A stretch of DNA of 64,000 nucleotides from DAHUYF01 sp035945115 (lineage in GTDB: Bacteria > Pseudomonadota > Alphaproteobacteria > ATCC43930 > CGMCC-115725), in assembly GCA_035945115.1 (NCBI GenBank), contig DASZAN010000094.1:1-64000 (forward strand). The letters are read 5' to 3'. The position numbers were made by a program, and so were the translations under genes. Position 1 is the stretch's first letter. Each line of letters starts with the position of its first letter. Under the pieces are notes generated by a model. That model saw nothing but the letters and a program-made list of their open reading frames with translations. It did not search any database and had not been told where the DNA came from. Of this stretch, positions 50,296 to 58,845 are shown piece after piece.

Positions 50296-51765
50296 ATGAA
50301 CAAGGCAGCTGAGCCTCGATCCACGACCGCGCGACGAATCGCCTTGCCGGGCGTGGAGCCGGTGCGTGGCAGCCGAGTGGCCGCATGGGCTCACCGCTCG
50401 TGTCTCTGCGGTGTCCTCGCCCTCGCCCTCTGGGCGCCCCTGCCGTTCGGTAGCGCGCGGCCCTGGGCCGCCGGCCTGCTGGCGATTGTCGGCGGAGTCA
50501 TCGTCATGAGCCGCGGCGTCGCCGATCTCGGCTTCGGCGAAGAAGCGCCCGGGGACATGCGCGAGCTCACGCTGCCGGCGCTGCTCTTTGCGCTCGCGCT
50601 CGGCTGGGCAATGGTGCAATCCCTCCCTCTCGCCCCGTCCGGATGGCAACACCCGTTGTGGGCGGAGGCGCAATCGCTGCTGGCCGTGCCGCCAGCGGGG
50701 CGCATCGGGATCGACCCGAGTGCCGCTCGGAACGCGCTCGTGCATCTGATCTCAGATGCCGCCATCTTCTGGCTCGCCTTTCGCGCCGCCCAGCGCCCGG
50801 AAGGCGCGCGGACGATCGTCGTCGCCGTTGCCGTCATCGGTGCGCTTTATGCCGGATGGGGTCTCATCGTCTACGGTCTCGGCAATCGCTCGGTGCTCTG
50901 GTTCGACAAATGGGCGTATCCCGACGACCTCACCAGCACCTTCGTCAACCGTAATTCCTTCGCGACATTCGCCGGGCTTGCGCTTGTGACATCGGTCGGC
51001 TTGCTGGTGGACGCCATGCTTGCCCGGATCGATTTTCAGCAGGATCGTCGCCTCGTCCTGAGCTCGCTCTTCGATCTCGTGATGGGCCGCGCCGCATGGC
51101 TCGTCGCCGCCATCACGCTGGCGCTCACCGCCGTGCTGCTCACGCATTCGCGGGGGGGTGCGATCGCCACCGGCGCCGGCATCGTTGGCCTCATCGTGAC
51201 GACGTTCTTAGCGCCGAGCCTTAGAGGTCCGTGGCGAGGCGGCTTTGCCGTCATGGCGGTGGCGGCGGCGCTATTGCTCGTCGTGATCAGCGGCGCGACG
51301 ACGCTCGGCCGCATCGCCGACACGGCGTGGGACGCCGAAGGCCGCCGCGAGATCTATGAGCTCACGCTCGAGGCGATCGGCAACACGCCGCTCCTGGGCA
51401 CCGGGCTCGGCACATTCAAATGGATTTTCCCCACCTACCGCACCGAGGATATGCCCTTCACCATTGAGCTCGCGCACAACGACTACCTTGAGAACATGCT
51501 GGAGCTCGGTATTCCCGCCACCCTCTTGCTCACCGGCGCGGCGGCGTCCCTCAGCTTCGCTTGCATCCGCGGCGTCTTCCGCCGCCGGCGCAACGCGATC
51601 ATACCGTGCATCGGTGTCGGAGCCTCCCTCCTTGTCGGCGTGCATGCCTGCTTTGACTTCAGCCTGCAGATCCCAGCGGTGAGTCTTCTCTACCTGCTGC
51701 TGCTCGGCGCCGGCGTCGCGCAATCGTCGCCGACCCGCATCCAGACCGGAGAAGCGCTCACCTGA
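50296..51765 (+). CDS. O-antigen ligase/polymerase-like membrane protein (Wzy_C)
   Basis: A 489-residue inner-membrane protein with about 11-12 hydrophobic segments. Wzy_C marks are FVNRNSFATFAGLAL, LLTHSRGGAIATGAGIVGL, GTGLGTFKWIFPTYRTED and the conserved periplasmic loop IELAHNDYLENMLELGIPA. ATG 50296 was chosen; a GTG/TTG-started extension of 11 residues is possible. It is the second Wzy-like protein in the locus. Its end overlaps a convergent gene by 8 nt. Confidence 0.85.
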   Translation: MNKAAEPRSTTARRIALPGVEPVRGSRVAAWAHRSCLCGVLALALWAPLPFGSARPWAAGLLAIVGGVIVMSRGVADLGFGEEAPGDMRELTLPALLFALALGWAMVQSLPLAPSGWQHPLWAEAQSLLAVPPAGRIGIDPSAARNALVHLISDAAIFWLAFRAAQRPEGARTIVVAVAVIGALYAGWGLIVYGLGNRSVLWFDKWAYPDDLTSTFVNRNSFATFAGLALVTSVGLLVDAMLARIDFQQDRRLVLSSLFDLVMGRAAWLVAAITLALTAVLLTHSRGGAIATGAGIVGLIVTTFLAPSLRGPWRGGFAVMAVAAALLLVVISGATTLGRIADTAWDAEGRREIYELTLEAIGNTPLLGTGLGTFKWIFPTYRTEDMPFTIELAHNDYLENMLELGIPATLLLTGAAASLSFACIRGVFRRRRNAIIPCIGVGASLLVGVHACFDFSLQIPAVSLLYLLLLGAGVAQSSPTRIQTGEALT

Positions 51766-52459
51766 CGGTGCGCAGTTGCTGCTCGAACCGGCTCAGCGTC
51801 ACCCTGTCGGTCGTGAGCGCGGTGATCACGACGCCGATTTTGCCCGAAGCACGCGCGACGCGCACGAGATCATCGACAGAGCGGCGCCCGAGAAGTCGAA
51901 CCTGGTCGGCGACCGCGGCTTTGCCGTCGTCATCGAACACCGAAAAGAGCGCGAGGCCCATCTCCGAGCGCCACGCCAGGAGTGAAGGCTCATAGCGCGC
52001 GAGCGCGATTGACATCTTGAGCGCCGCAGCAGCCGCGGGCGTCGCACCGCTCTCGAGCCGGCGCGCATCGGCGAGCGCCGCCCATGCGGCCGCGTTTGCC
52101 GGTGCCTCGCCCAAGCTTTGCTCGAACCGGCGCTCTGCTTCCTTCAGAAGCTCGCGATCATAGCCCGTGCGGCCGCCCGCAGGGACCGCGAGGCGCATGA
52201 CGAGCACGCCGCTGTCGAAGCTGTTTGCCGGCTCCCGCCACCAGCGGTCTGCTCCATCGATGTCGGTGATGGCGGTCTTGAGGTCGTCCGCGGCAATGGT
52301 GCCGCTCCGGGGCTGCGCCAGCACCGCCGCTGCGTGATATTGCAGCAGTGCCGCCGCCAATTGCGGCGTCCCGAGATAGATGAGCGCGGCACCGGCCGGG
52401 ACGGCGACAATCGCCGCCAGCAAGCGCCGGCGCGCCGCCGGCCCGCGGTCAGCCGGCAT
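51758..52459 (-). CDS. Membrane-anchored hypothetical protein of the polysaccharide locus, TPR-like
   Basis: A 233-residue protein of unknown function. An N-terminal anchor (LLAAIVAVPAGAALIYLG, residues about 13-30) follows a positively charged start. The rest is Ala-rich and helical (KEAERRFEQSLGEAPANAAA, WAALADARRLESGATPAAAA), resembling tetratricopeptide repeats, so it would lie in the periplasm. It ends 20 nt after the tyrosine-kinase gene on the same strand and may scaffold the export machinery. No catalytic motif is visible. Confidence 0.6.
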   Translation of the reverse strand: MPADRGPAARRRLLAAIVAVPAGAALIYLGTPQLAAALLQYHAAAVLAQPRSGTIAADDLKTAITDIDGADRWWREPANSFDSGVLVMRLAVPAGGRTGYDRELLKEAERRFEQSLGEAPANAAAWAALADARRLESGATPAAAAALKMSIALARYEPSLLAWRSEMGLALFSVFDDDGKAAVADQVRLLGRRSVDDLVRVARASGKIGVVITALTTDRVTLSRFEQQLRTVR

Positions 52460-52479
52460 CGGCCGTCGACGGCCGACGG

Positions 52480-54765
52480 CTAGGCCTCCTTGCCATAGTA
52501 ATCGCCATAGCGGCCGTAGTAATAGCCGTAGTCGCCATAGCCGTATTTCGCGTGCTTGCGAACGTTGACGCGTGTCAGCACGACCCCGGCGAGGTGGCGG
52601 CCTTGCGTCTGCAGCAGCTTCAGCGCGCCGAGCGCCACCTGGCGGGGCGTCTTCTCCCAGCGGATCATGAAGAGGGTGGCATCGGCGGCGTGCGAGAGGA
52701 CAATGGCATCGGTGACCGCCAGCACCGGCGGCGCGTCCAGCACGATGAGGTCGTAACGAGCACGCATGCTCTCAAGGAAGTTCTTCATATGCTGCGATCC
52801 CAACAGATCCTGCGGATTGGCGGTGCCGCCGCGCGTCGGGATGTAGCGAAGGCTCGATTGGTCATCCACCTGGATGAGCTGCGAAATGTCCGCGCCCTCG
52901 CCGAAAAGCGCGACTAGGTCCGCACCCTTGGCCTCGCCCAAGAGGCCGCTCAAGGTCGGATGGCGCAGGTCACAATCGATGATGAGCGCGCGTCCGCCCG
53001 AGCGCGCGACGCTCCGCGCGAGAGAGACGGAGAAGACGCTCTTTCCCTCCTCCGGGACCGAGGAGGTGACGACGACAATCTTCGGCGGCGCATCAACGTT
53101 GGAGAAGCGCAACGCCGTGCGCACCGAGCGAATGGCTTCGGCATAGCTCGAGACCGGTTGCTGCAGCACGAAGTCATGCGGCCGGCGGCCCATCGGCATG
53201 CCGGGCACGATGCCGAGGCACGAGACGCCGGCGAGCTGCTCGATCTGCTCCGCGCTGCGGAAGCCGTTGTCGAGGTGCTCAAGGGCGAACGCAAGAACCA
53301 ATCCGCAGATCAGCGAGAGAGCAAGAGCGAGGCCGATGAAGGTGAGCGTCTTCGGGAAGGAGGGAATAGCCGGAGTGCTGGCGGCCGAGACGACTGTGGC
53401 GTCCGATTCCTGGATGTCCTGCTGCGCCGTGGTCTGTTTGAAACGGTTGAGAAAATTCTCATAGAGCGCCCGGTTCGCATCCGCTTGGCGTTCGAGTTCG
53501 CGCAGCCCGACTTGATCCGTGTCCTGTTGCGCGGTCGTCCTCTGCAAAAGCTGCAATTGATCGCGCAGCGTGCTCTCGCGGGTGCGTGCCGCGACCACCT
53601 CATTCGACATGCCGTGCGTGATGCTGTTGACCTCTTCCGATATCTTCTTGTTGAGATCGGCAAGCTCGGCGCGGATGTTGATCATCGCGGGGTGAGCCGG
53701 ACGATAGCGAGCCGAAAGCTCAGCTTCCTGCCGACGCACCTGCGCCTGCTGCTCCTTCAGCTTTTGAATGACCGGAGAGGCTAGCACCTGAGCCGCACTG
53801 TCGGCGCCGTTCTGGTTGCGGATCATATCCTGCACCTGCCGCAGATTCGCTTCCTTCTGCGCGCGGTCGGCGGTGGCGATGATCAGCTGCGAATTGAGCT
53901 CGGACAGCTGCTGGGTGGAAACGGTGATGCCATTGGTGGCCTGCGTGAGGTGATGCGTCTGCTTGAAGAACTGTACTGCCTCGTCGCTGGCCTTCACTTT
54001 CTGCTTGAGCTCGCTCAAATGGTCGTCGAGCCAATCGCTCGCGCGCTTTGTCGCGGCGAACTTCGCATCGAGCTGGCCCAACAGGTAGAGTTCGCCGTAG
54101 GTGTTGACGATGGCGGCGGCGAGCGCGGGATCAGGGCTCTCGAACCGGATTTTGATGATGTAGGATCTGCCGTCGTTAAAAATGACGAGATGGCGAAGCA
54201 AGTTCGCGACAGCGACATCGAAATCCGCTTGCTTCTGCTGCTCCGGACTGAGCGATGCCGCCTCAGGTAAGCCAAAAATCTCGCCGAACCAGTCCGCGAC
54301 CAACGCTATCGGATTGAATCGATCCCAGAAGCCGGGCGGCGCCAGCCGCGGATTGAAAAGCTTGTTGGCGGCGAGGTCGAGCTTTTTCACGACCTTGCCG
54401 GCGAGCGCCGGCGATTGCAGCACCTCGACCTCGCTACGCACCACTGCGGCGTCGGATTGGAGACCGGAGACCACCGCTTGCAGGTCGACCACCTGACGCT
54501 TGCGCGTGTCGAGCATCACCTCGGTTTCCGCGGTGTAGCGAGGCGTCAGTTGGAAGACGATAATGGCGGCGAGCACGGTCAGCAGCAGGGTGCAGCCGGC
54601 AATCACGCCGCGTCGGCGTTTCAGCACGTTGAGCGTATGGCGAAGATCGAGCCCGTCGACGGGTTCGGGCGGAACCCGCGGGGCACGCGCCTCGGGCGCT
54701 TCACGCTCGGCGGGGCCGCCACCGGCGCCAGGCCGCGAACTCGGCATTGTCACAAGCTCTGCCAT
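52480..54765 (-). CDS. Polysaccharide co-polymerase/tyrosine autokinase (Wzc/ExoP type)
   Basis: A 761-residue inner-membrane protein controlling chain length and export. The Wzz half has a first helix (GCTLLLTVLAAIIVFQL), a long periplasmic coiled coil (about 300-480) and a second helix (LTFIGLALALSLICGLVLAF). The BY-kinase half has Walker A SSVPEEGKSVFS, Walker A' ALIIDCDLRHP and Walker B DLIVLDAPPVLAVTD. The last 20 residues are a Tyr-Gly cluster (KYGYGDYGYYYGRYGDYYG) for autophosphorylation. ATG 54765 was chosen; GTG 54774 is close behind as an alternative. Confidence 0.92.
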   Translation of the reverse strand: MAELVTMPSSRPGAGGGPAEREAPEARAPRVPPEPVDGLDLRHTLNVLKRRRGVIAGCTLLLTVLAAIIVFQLTPRYTAETEVMLDTRKRQVVDLQAVVSGLQSDAAVVRSEVEVLQSPALAGKVVKKLDLAANKLFNPRLAPPGFWDRFNPIALVADWFGEIFGLPEAASLSPEQQKQADFDVAVANLLRHLVIFNDGRSYIIKIRFESPDPALAAAIVNTYGELYLLGQLDAKFAATKRASDWLDDHLSELKQKVKASDEAVQFFKQTHHLTQATNGITVSTQQLSELNSQLIIATADRAQKEANLRQVQDMIRNQNGADSAAQVLASPVIQKLKEQQAQVRRQEAELSARYRPAHPAMINIRAELADLNKKISEEVNSITHGMSNEVVAARTRESTLRDQLQLLQRTTAQQDTDQVGLRELERQADANRALYENFLNRFKQTTAQQDIQESDATVVSAASTPAIPSFPKTLTFIGLALALSLICGLVLAFALEHLDNGFRSAEQIEQLAGVSCLGIVPGMPMGRRPHDFVLQQPVSSYAEAIRSVRTALRFSNVDAPPKIVVVTSSVPEEGKSVFSVSLARSVARSGGRALIIDCDLRHPTLSGLLGEAKGADLVALFGEGADISQLIQVDDQSSLRYIPTRGGTANPQDLLGSQHMKNFLESMRARYDLIVLDAPPVLAVTDAIVLSHAADATLFMIRWEKTPRQVALGALKLLQTQGRHLAGVVLTRVNVRKHAKYGYGDYGYYYGRYGDYYGKEA

Positions 54766-54889
54766 CGCACCCACATTTGCTTCAGGACGCGCGGCAGGCT
54801 TCCTGCCCTGTCGGCGCTGGCGTCTGCCGACCTCATTGATCCGCCCAGACGATAAACGAAGCCTTAACGAATGCGCAAAAAACACAGAA

Positions 54890-55474
54890 CTAAAAGAACC
54901 GCTCCGGCACACGGATGACGTCACCGGGGAGAATCACCGCGTCTTCGCCCACTTCCTGCTCACCGGCAGCCGCTTTGGCAGCGCGCTTCACCAGGATATG
55001 CGCGCGATTGGCCCGCGGCGTGTAGCCGCCCGCGAGCGCCACCGCGTTCACGACTGTCATCGCGTTCACGTAGGGATAGCTGCCGGGCTTCTGCACCTCG
55101 CCCAGAATGAAGAATGGGCGATAGTTGAGCACCTCGACATTGACGCGGGGATTGACAAGGTAGTCCTTGCCGTAGCTTTGCGTGATCTGCCCCTCGGCCT
55201 CGCTGATGGTCTTGCCGGCGAGCTTGGTCGGACCAATCAGCGGCAAGGCCACCATGCCTTGATCATTGACGTCGAAGTCGCCCGAGAGATCCTTCTCGCC
55301 GAAAACGGTAACGCGCACCTTGTCCCCGGTGCCAAGGCGATAGGCGGCGATGTCGTCGGCCCGTCCGATGCGCGGCGCAATCGCGAACGCCAAAAGACCG
55401 GCCAGCGCCAGACGCAGGAGGAGCTTCGGCCGTTCACCCCGCCTCGACACCAGGCTCGTCATCGCTCCGTTCAC
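54890..55474 (-). CDS. Polysaccharide export protein (Wza/ExoF-like, short form)
   Basis: A 194-residue exported protein with signal LLLRLALAGLLAFAIAP ending GRADD. It has the poly_export domain YRLGTGDKVRVTVFGEKDLS, VNDQGMVALPLIGPTKLAGK, and one SLBB-type repeat GEVQKPGSYPYVNAMTVVNA. It lacks the C-terminal amphipathic helix of full Wza, so it is the short ExoF-like type that pairs with a separate outer-membrane channel, here probably the beta-barrel protein encoded just upstream. GTG 55474 directly follows that gene's stop; ATG 55462 is an alternative start. Confidence 0.9.
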   Translation of the reverse strand: MNGAMTSLVSRRGERPKLLLRLALAGLLAFAIAPRIGRADDIAAYRLGTGDKVRVTVFGEKDLSGDFDVNDQGMVALPLIGPTKLAGKTISEAEGQITQSYGKDYLVNPRVNVEVLNYRPFFILGEVQKPGSYPYVNAMTVVNAVALAGGYTPRANRAHILVKRAAKAAAGEQEVGEDAVILPGDVIRVPERFF

Positions 55475-56866
55475 TCAGAACCCGACCGTCGCTCCGACGA
55501 TACCGATGACCCGATCATATCCGGCGCCGGGCACATTCGAATCGCGCTTGCTGTAGCTCACATCCGCCGTCAGCCGGATGTTGCGGTTCATGAGATAGCG
55601 CGCGCCGATAGCGCCTCCGAAGGTATCGTCGGTACGATTGATCTCCGAGTAAGCGTCGCGCACGTAGCCGACGGAACCGGTGAGCAGCAGATTGCGAAGG
55701 AGCTCGTGCTCAACGGTGAGCTGAAAATTCGTCTCACGTGACCCTGAAGCTGCCGACTCCGCGAATGGATTCGCTGCCGTGGGCGTTGCAACAACCAACG
55801 TGGTTTCCGCAACAGACTGCGAGAACGAGCCCTTGATCGAGGTGAGCGGCGTGACGTTCCAGAGCAGATTGCCGCCGAAAGCCGGACCGTTGAAGTTGTG
55901 GAACAGCTCTCCTGGCTGACTTTGCGCCTCATACTCCTGGTGCAGGAAGCCAACATAAACCTCGGCGGTGATGAGCCGCGTGACTTCTATGGCCGTGCCG
56001 GCATCCAATTCATAGCCCTTCGAATTTCGCCGCGCGCTGGGATTGGTGATGCGAAAATCGCCGGGATCGGGGTGCAGGAGTGTTTGGTCTTGCTGGTTAT
56101 ATTGCCGGAGATTCCCAACGGCGCGCACGAAAGCCTGGTATCCCGGAATGAATTCGTACGAAACGCGAGGCGCAACCACATACTCGATACGGTCGCGGTC
56201 GTTCTCGGGAACGAGAATGCCGGTACTGGTGAATTGGCTGTTGAAGTCGTAGGAGGTGACCGTGCTGTCGACGCGCAGCCCGATGCGCGCAAGCTCGCGC
56301 ACATAGGCAAGGTAGGCGCCAGTCACATGATACTCGGTCGGATGCGCCTGATTGACCGTCGAGTCGGGCGAGGCGCGGTCTTCGTGCTGGAGCGCATAGC
56401 CGCCGTCAGCGATGAAGTATTGTCCGTTCGAGATGTCGTACCGACCGCGCAGATCGGCGGCGGCGTTGTTCACGTTCTCAGAACTGTGCGTGGCGTATTG
56501 CTTGAACTGCCCCGTCGCGGTGAAGGCGAGCGAGTGGCGGTTCCAATCCGAGGCCACAGACACGCCGGGATTTTCCGTCGTGTAGAAATCGCTTTTCGCG
56601 CCGTTTTGCGTCGCAAAGACGTTGCTGTCATAGGTCTCGGTCAGCCCCAACGTCGGATGGACGATGAACGAGCCCAGGCGAATGCCCAAGGGATCGTAGT
56701 CCGGTCGTGGCCGCGACAGAACCGTCTGCCCTTCGGGACCGACCGCCGCCGGCCCGAGCGCATTCCCGGGATAAGCGGGAACCGGTGTCGGAATTTGCGC
56801 CACGGCATGACCGGACGCGACCATCAGCGCGCAGGCGCTGACACACAATCCCCCCAAGACCTTCAT
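55475..56866 (-). CDS. Outer-membrane beta-barrel protein (GumB/ExoF-linked BBP2 type)
   Basis: A 463-residue exported protein with signal MKVLGGLCVSACALMVASGH...AVAQ. The mature part alternates polar and aromatic strands ending in a terminal Phe (IGIVGATVGF), the mark of an outer-membrane barrel. Strands such as YDSNVFATQNGAKSDFYTTE and GFLHQEYEAQSQPGELFHNF fit the PF10082 barrels found beside Wza-like genes in alphaproteobacterial polysaccharide loci. It is the likely outer-membrane exit partner of the short export protein. Confidence 0.85.
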   Translation of the reverse strand: MKVLGGLCVSACALMVASGHAVAQIPTPVPAYPGNALGPAAVGPEGQTVLSRPRPDYDPLGIRLGSFIVHPTLGLTETYDSNVFATQNGAKSDFYTTENPGVSVASDWNRHSLAFTATGQFKQYATHSSENVNNAAADLRGRYDISNGQYFIADGGYALQHEDRASPDSTVNQAHPTEYHVTGAYLAYVRELARIGLRVDSTVTSYDFNSQFTSTGILVPENDRDRIEYVVAPRVSYEFIPGYQAFVRAVGNLRQYNQQDQTLLHPDPGDFRITNPSARRNSKGYELDAGTAIEVTRLITAEVYVGFLHQEYEAQSQPGELFHNFNGPAFGGNLLWNVTPLTSIKGSFSQSVAETTLVVATPTAANPFAESAASGSRETNFQLTVEHELLRNLLLTGSVGYVRDAYSEINRTDDTFGGAIGARYLMNRNIRLTADVSYSKRDSNVPGAGYDRVIGIVGATVGF

Positions 56867-57001
56867 CTGCCCAATCCTATGAGTCTGTTGCCCCTCAAAC
56901 CGACACCCGCCGCGACACGCAGCCTCCCTTCACGCTGCCGCAGAAGCGCCGAAGTCTACAATGATTAACCGCGCGCGCCCACCGCCTCCTTAAGCGCGTG
57001 A

Positions 57002-57520
57002 TCAGCGCGGGCTGCTGTTCAGGCCCGTAGTCGTCGTCGACGTCGTCCCATGCTTCGGATCGGTCCAGGGCGCCTTCAGCGGCGCGTCATAGTCCGTGGG
57101 TCCCGGCGCGCCCGGCGGCTGGGCGCCGGCGAGCGGGATAATGGCGCTCGTGAGGACGTCGTTGTTCTTGTCCTCGTCCGGCAGCTGTGCCAGCACGGCA
57201 TCGACGATGGCAATCGCCGAGTTGGGCGACGCGTTCACCGCGGCGGTGGCGATCGCCGCCGCATCCGCCGGATCGTGCGCGGTCGCCGCAGCGGCGATCT
57301 GTGCCGCGAGAGAGGGATTGGCGGTAATCGCCGCGGTGATCGCCGCCACCAGGCCGCCAATGTCGCCGGGCGCCGGTGCGTAGATCATTGCCGCCACCGC
57401 GGGAGGCAGCGCCACGTGGGGCGCGCCGTCATTCGCCGCCGCCGCCAGGGCATCGCCAGCCCCGAGAGCCAGTCCGGCGCTCAGCAGAGCTGCCGCCGAA
57501 AGATGAGAAAGTGCGTTCAC
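57002..57520 (-). CDS. Exported Ala-rich low-complexity protein
   Basis: A 172-residue secreted protein. GTG 57520 has GGAGG 6 nt upstream and starts a clear signal peptide (MNALSHLSAAALLSAGLALG...ALAA). The mature part is Ala/Ile-rich helix (IGGLVAAITAAITANPSLAA, IATAAVNASPNSAIAIVDAV) followed by a Pro/Gly/Thr-rich tail (GTTSTTTTGLNSSPR). I do not recognise the family. Position next to the outer-membrane barrel and divergent from a LapG-like protease suggests a surface or matrix role. Confidence 0.6.
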   Translation of the reverse strand: MNALSHLSAAALLSAGLALGAGDALAAAANDGAPHVALPPAVAAMIYAPAPGDIGGLVAAITAAITANPSLAAQIAAAATAHDPADAAAIATAAVNASPNSAIAIVDAVLAQLPDEDKNNDVLTSAIIPLAGAQPPGAPGPTDYDAPLKAPWTDPKHGTTSTTTTGLNSSPR

Positions 57521-57983
57521 GATGATCCTCCGTTGCCGCAAGCCAATATTTCAGCGCTCAAGAAAAATACTCCAAAACTTTTGTAAAACGCAAGAGATTT
57601 CGAGATTTTCTCCACATTCTCTGATATTTCTCTTTAACCATAATCGTCGAGTTCTTTCGGATACGGTGGCGAGCCGGGCCGGCACACCCGAAACGCCGGC
57701 TGTACGGTGAGCTTCTCTCGCCTTCTCGGCAACCGTTATTCGGAAAATTGGCGCGGGAGACACATGTTTTCTCGGCCCTGTTGCGCCAGCGCAACAAGAT
57801 GAGGCGGAGAATCGCGGCCGCCCGGAATTTTTCGATTCCGATGTTGATTAATGCTGCACGCTGCAATAAATTGCCTTAAATTTGATTCGAAATAAAACTA
57901 AAAGAACACGTCCGATTTTCTCAAATTCATTTCAGATTAACCCCGCACCTTCCAAAATTCACGAGCGGACGGGAGGGGTGCTC
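57521..57983. promoter_or_regulatory. 463-nt AT-rich divergent intergenic region
   Basis: The spacer lies between the Ala-rich protein gene (minus) and the LapG-like protease gene (plus) and is among the most AT-rich stretches of the window. It holds TTAACCAT (57634-57641), identical to the CtrA half-site of other alphaproteobacteria, a perfect 7-bp palindrome GTTGCGC-CA-GCGCAAC (57780-57795), and a GATTAAT near 57847. Short frames here have no recognisable product, so it is read as regulatory. Confidence 0.45.
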
Positions 57984-58592
57984 ATGAAATATAAAATTGC
58001 TTTTTTGTCGGCAATACTTACTGGCCTGGTTGCCAGCCCGAGCCTTCCCGCCCATGCCGGCGGCGTGATCGCCACCGGCGCCGCCGTCGTGCCCCCCTCC
58101 GGCTTCATTCATTTCTGCATCAAACATTCCGAGGAGTGCCTGGTGAGCGGCCAGGCTGCGGTCCGGATGGAATTGACCCCCGTGCGCCAAGGGGAGCTCC
58201 GCGAGGTGCAAGCGCGGATCAACGCGGCCATCGAGCCCCGTGAAGATCCAAGACATCTCTGGGAATATGCGCGTGATGGCCGCGGCGACTGCAACACCTT
58301 TGCGCTGACGAAGCGCCGCGCCCTCATCGCCCTAGGCTGGCCCGAGGAAACTCTGCTGCTGGCGGCGGTCTATACCGAGCACAACGAGGGACACCTGGTG
58401 CTGGTCGCGCGCACCTCGCAAGGCGATCTCGTGCTCGACAATCGTCTCCCGCGTATCGTTGAGTGGACCGTGCTTCCCTATCGCTGGGTTTCGATGCAGA
58501 GCCAGACGAGCCCGGCACGTTGGGTGCGCGTCACCAGCGAGAGCGTCGCCACCGCCGATTCCGGCCAGAATGCCGCCGTCACGTTGCGTTAG
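57984..58592 (+). CDS. Bacterial transglutaminase-like cysteine protease (LapG/BTLCP type)
   Basis: A 202-residue exported cysteine protease. The signal is MKYKIAFLSAILTGLVASPS...PAHA. The catalytic triad is visible as C103 (GRGDCNTFALTKRRALIALG), H137 (EHNEGHLVLVART) and D152 (LVLDNRL), the arrangement of PF06035. In Pseudomonas, LapG cleaves the N-terminus of a biofilm adhesin under c-di-GMP control; the local substrate may differ. GGGAGGGG lies 6 nt before the ATG. No LapD gene is nearby. Confidence 0.88.
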   Translation: MKYKIAFLSAILTGLVASPSLPAHAGGVIATGAAVVPPSGFIHFCIKHSEECLVSGQAAVRMELTPVRQGELREVQARINAAIEPREDPRHLWEYARDGRGDCNTFALTKRRALIALGWPEETLLLAAVYTEHNEGHLVLVARTSQGDLVLDNRLPRIVEWTVLPYRWVSMQSQTSPARWVRVTSESVATADSGQNAAVTLR

Positions 58593-58621
58593 TGCGCGTA
58601 GCGAGAGCGTCCACGATTGGG

Positions 58622-58768
58622 TCAGCGGCCGAGATAAAGCGCCGCCATCGCCGCCCAGGGCACCAGCGCGCCCACGAGCCAGGCGGTCAGCTTGAGATAG
58701 TCGATCTGGAGCGCTGACCTTGCGGCCAATGGCAGGGCCACAGAGCGCAGATGGGATTGGGCACGCAT
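58622..58768 (-). CDS. Small single-pass membrane protein, 48 residues
   Basis: A very small protein with one strong hydrophobic segment (LTAWLVGALVPWAAMAALYL) ending at the C-terminal GR, preceded by a basic N-terminus (MRAQSHLRSVALPLAARSAL). A start at 58816 in the same frame would add a charged stretch. It lies between the protease and the WcaI-type gene. No family is recognised; the clean helix suggests it may be real, but coding status is uncertain. Confidence 0.35.
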   Translation of the reverse strand: MRAQSHLRSVALPLAARSALQIDYLKLTAWLVGALVPWAAMAALYLGR

Positions 58769-58831
58769 CGGGGTTTCTCTCTCGGCTCTTTCAGCCTGGT
58801 TCTCAGGAGACAGCAAACCCCTTGATTAATC

Positions 58832-58845
58832 GTTAACGTTAACGG
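58832..58845. repeat. 14-bp perfect palindrome CGTTAACGTTAACG
   Basis: The sequence equals its own reverse complement and includes the stop codon (58839-58841) of the adjacent glycosyltransferase gene. It is preceded by TTAAT, making TTAATCGTTAACG, which resembles TTAATTGTTAAGG at 50194-50206. It may bind a regulator of the CtrA type or be chance in an AT-rich gene end. Confidence 0.35.
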
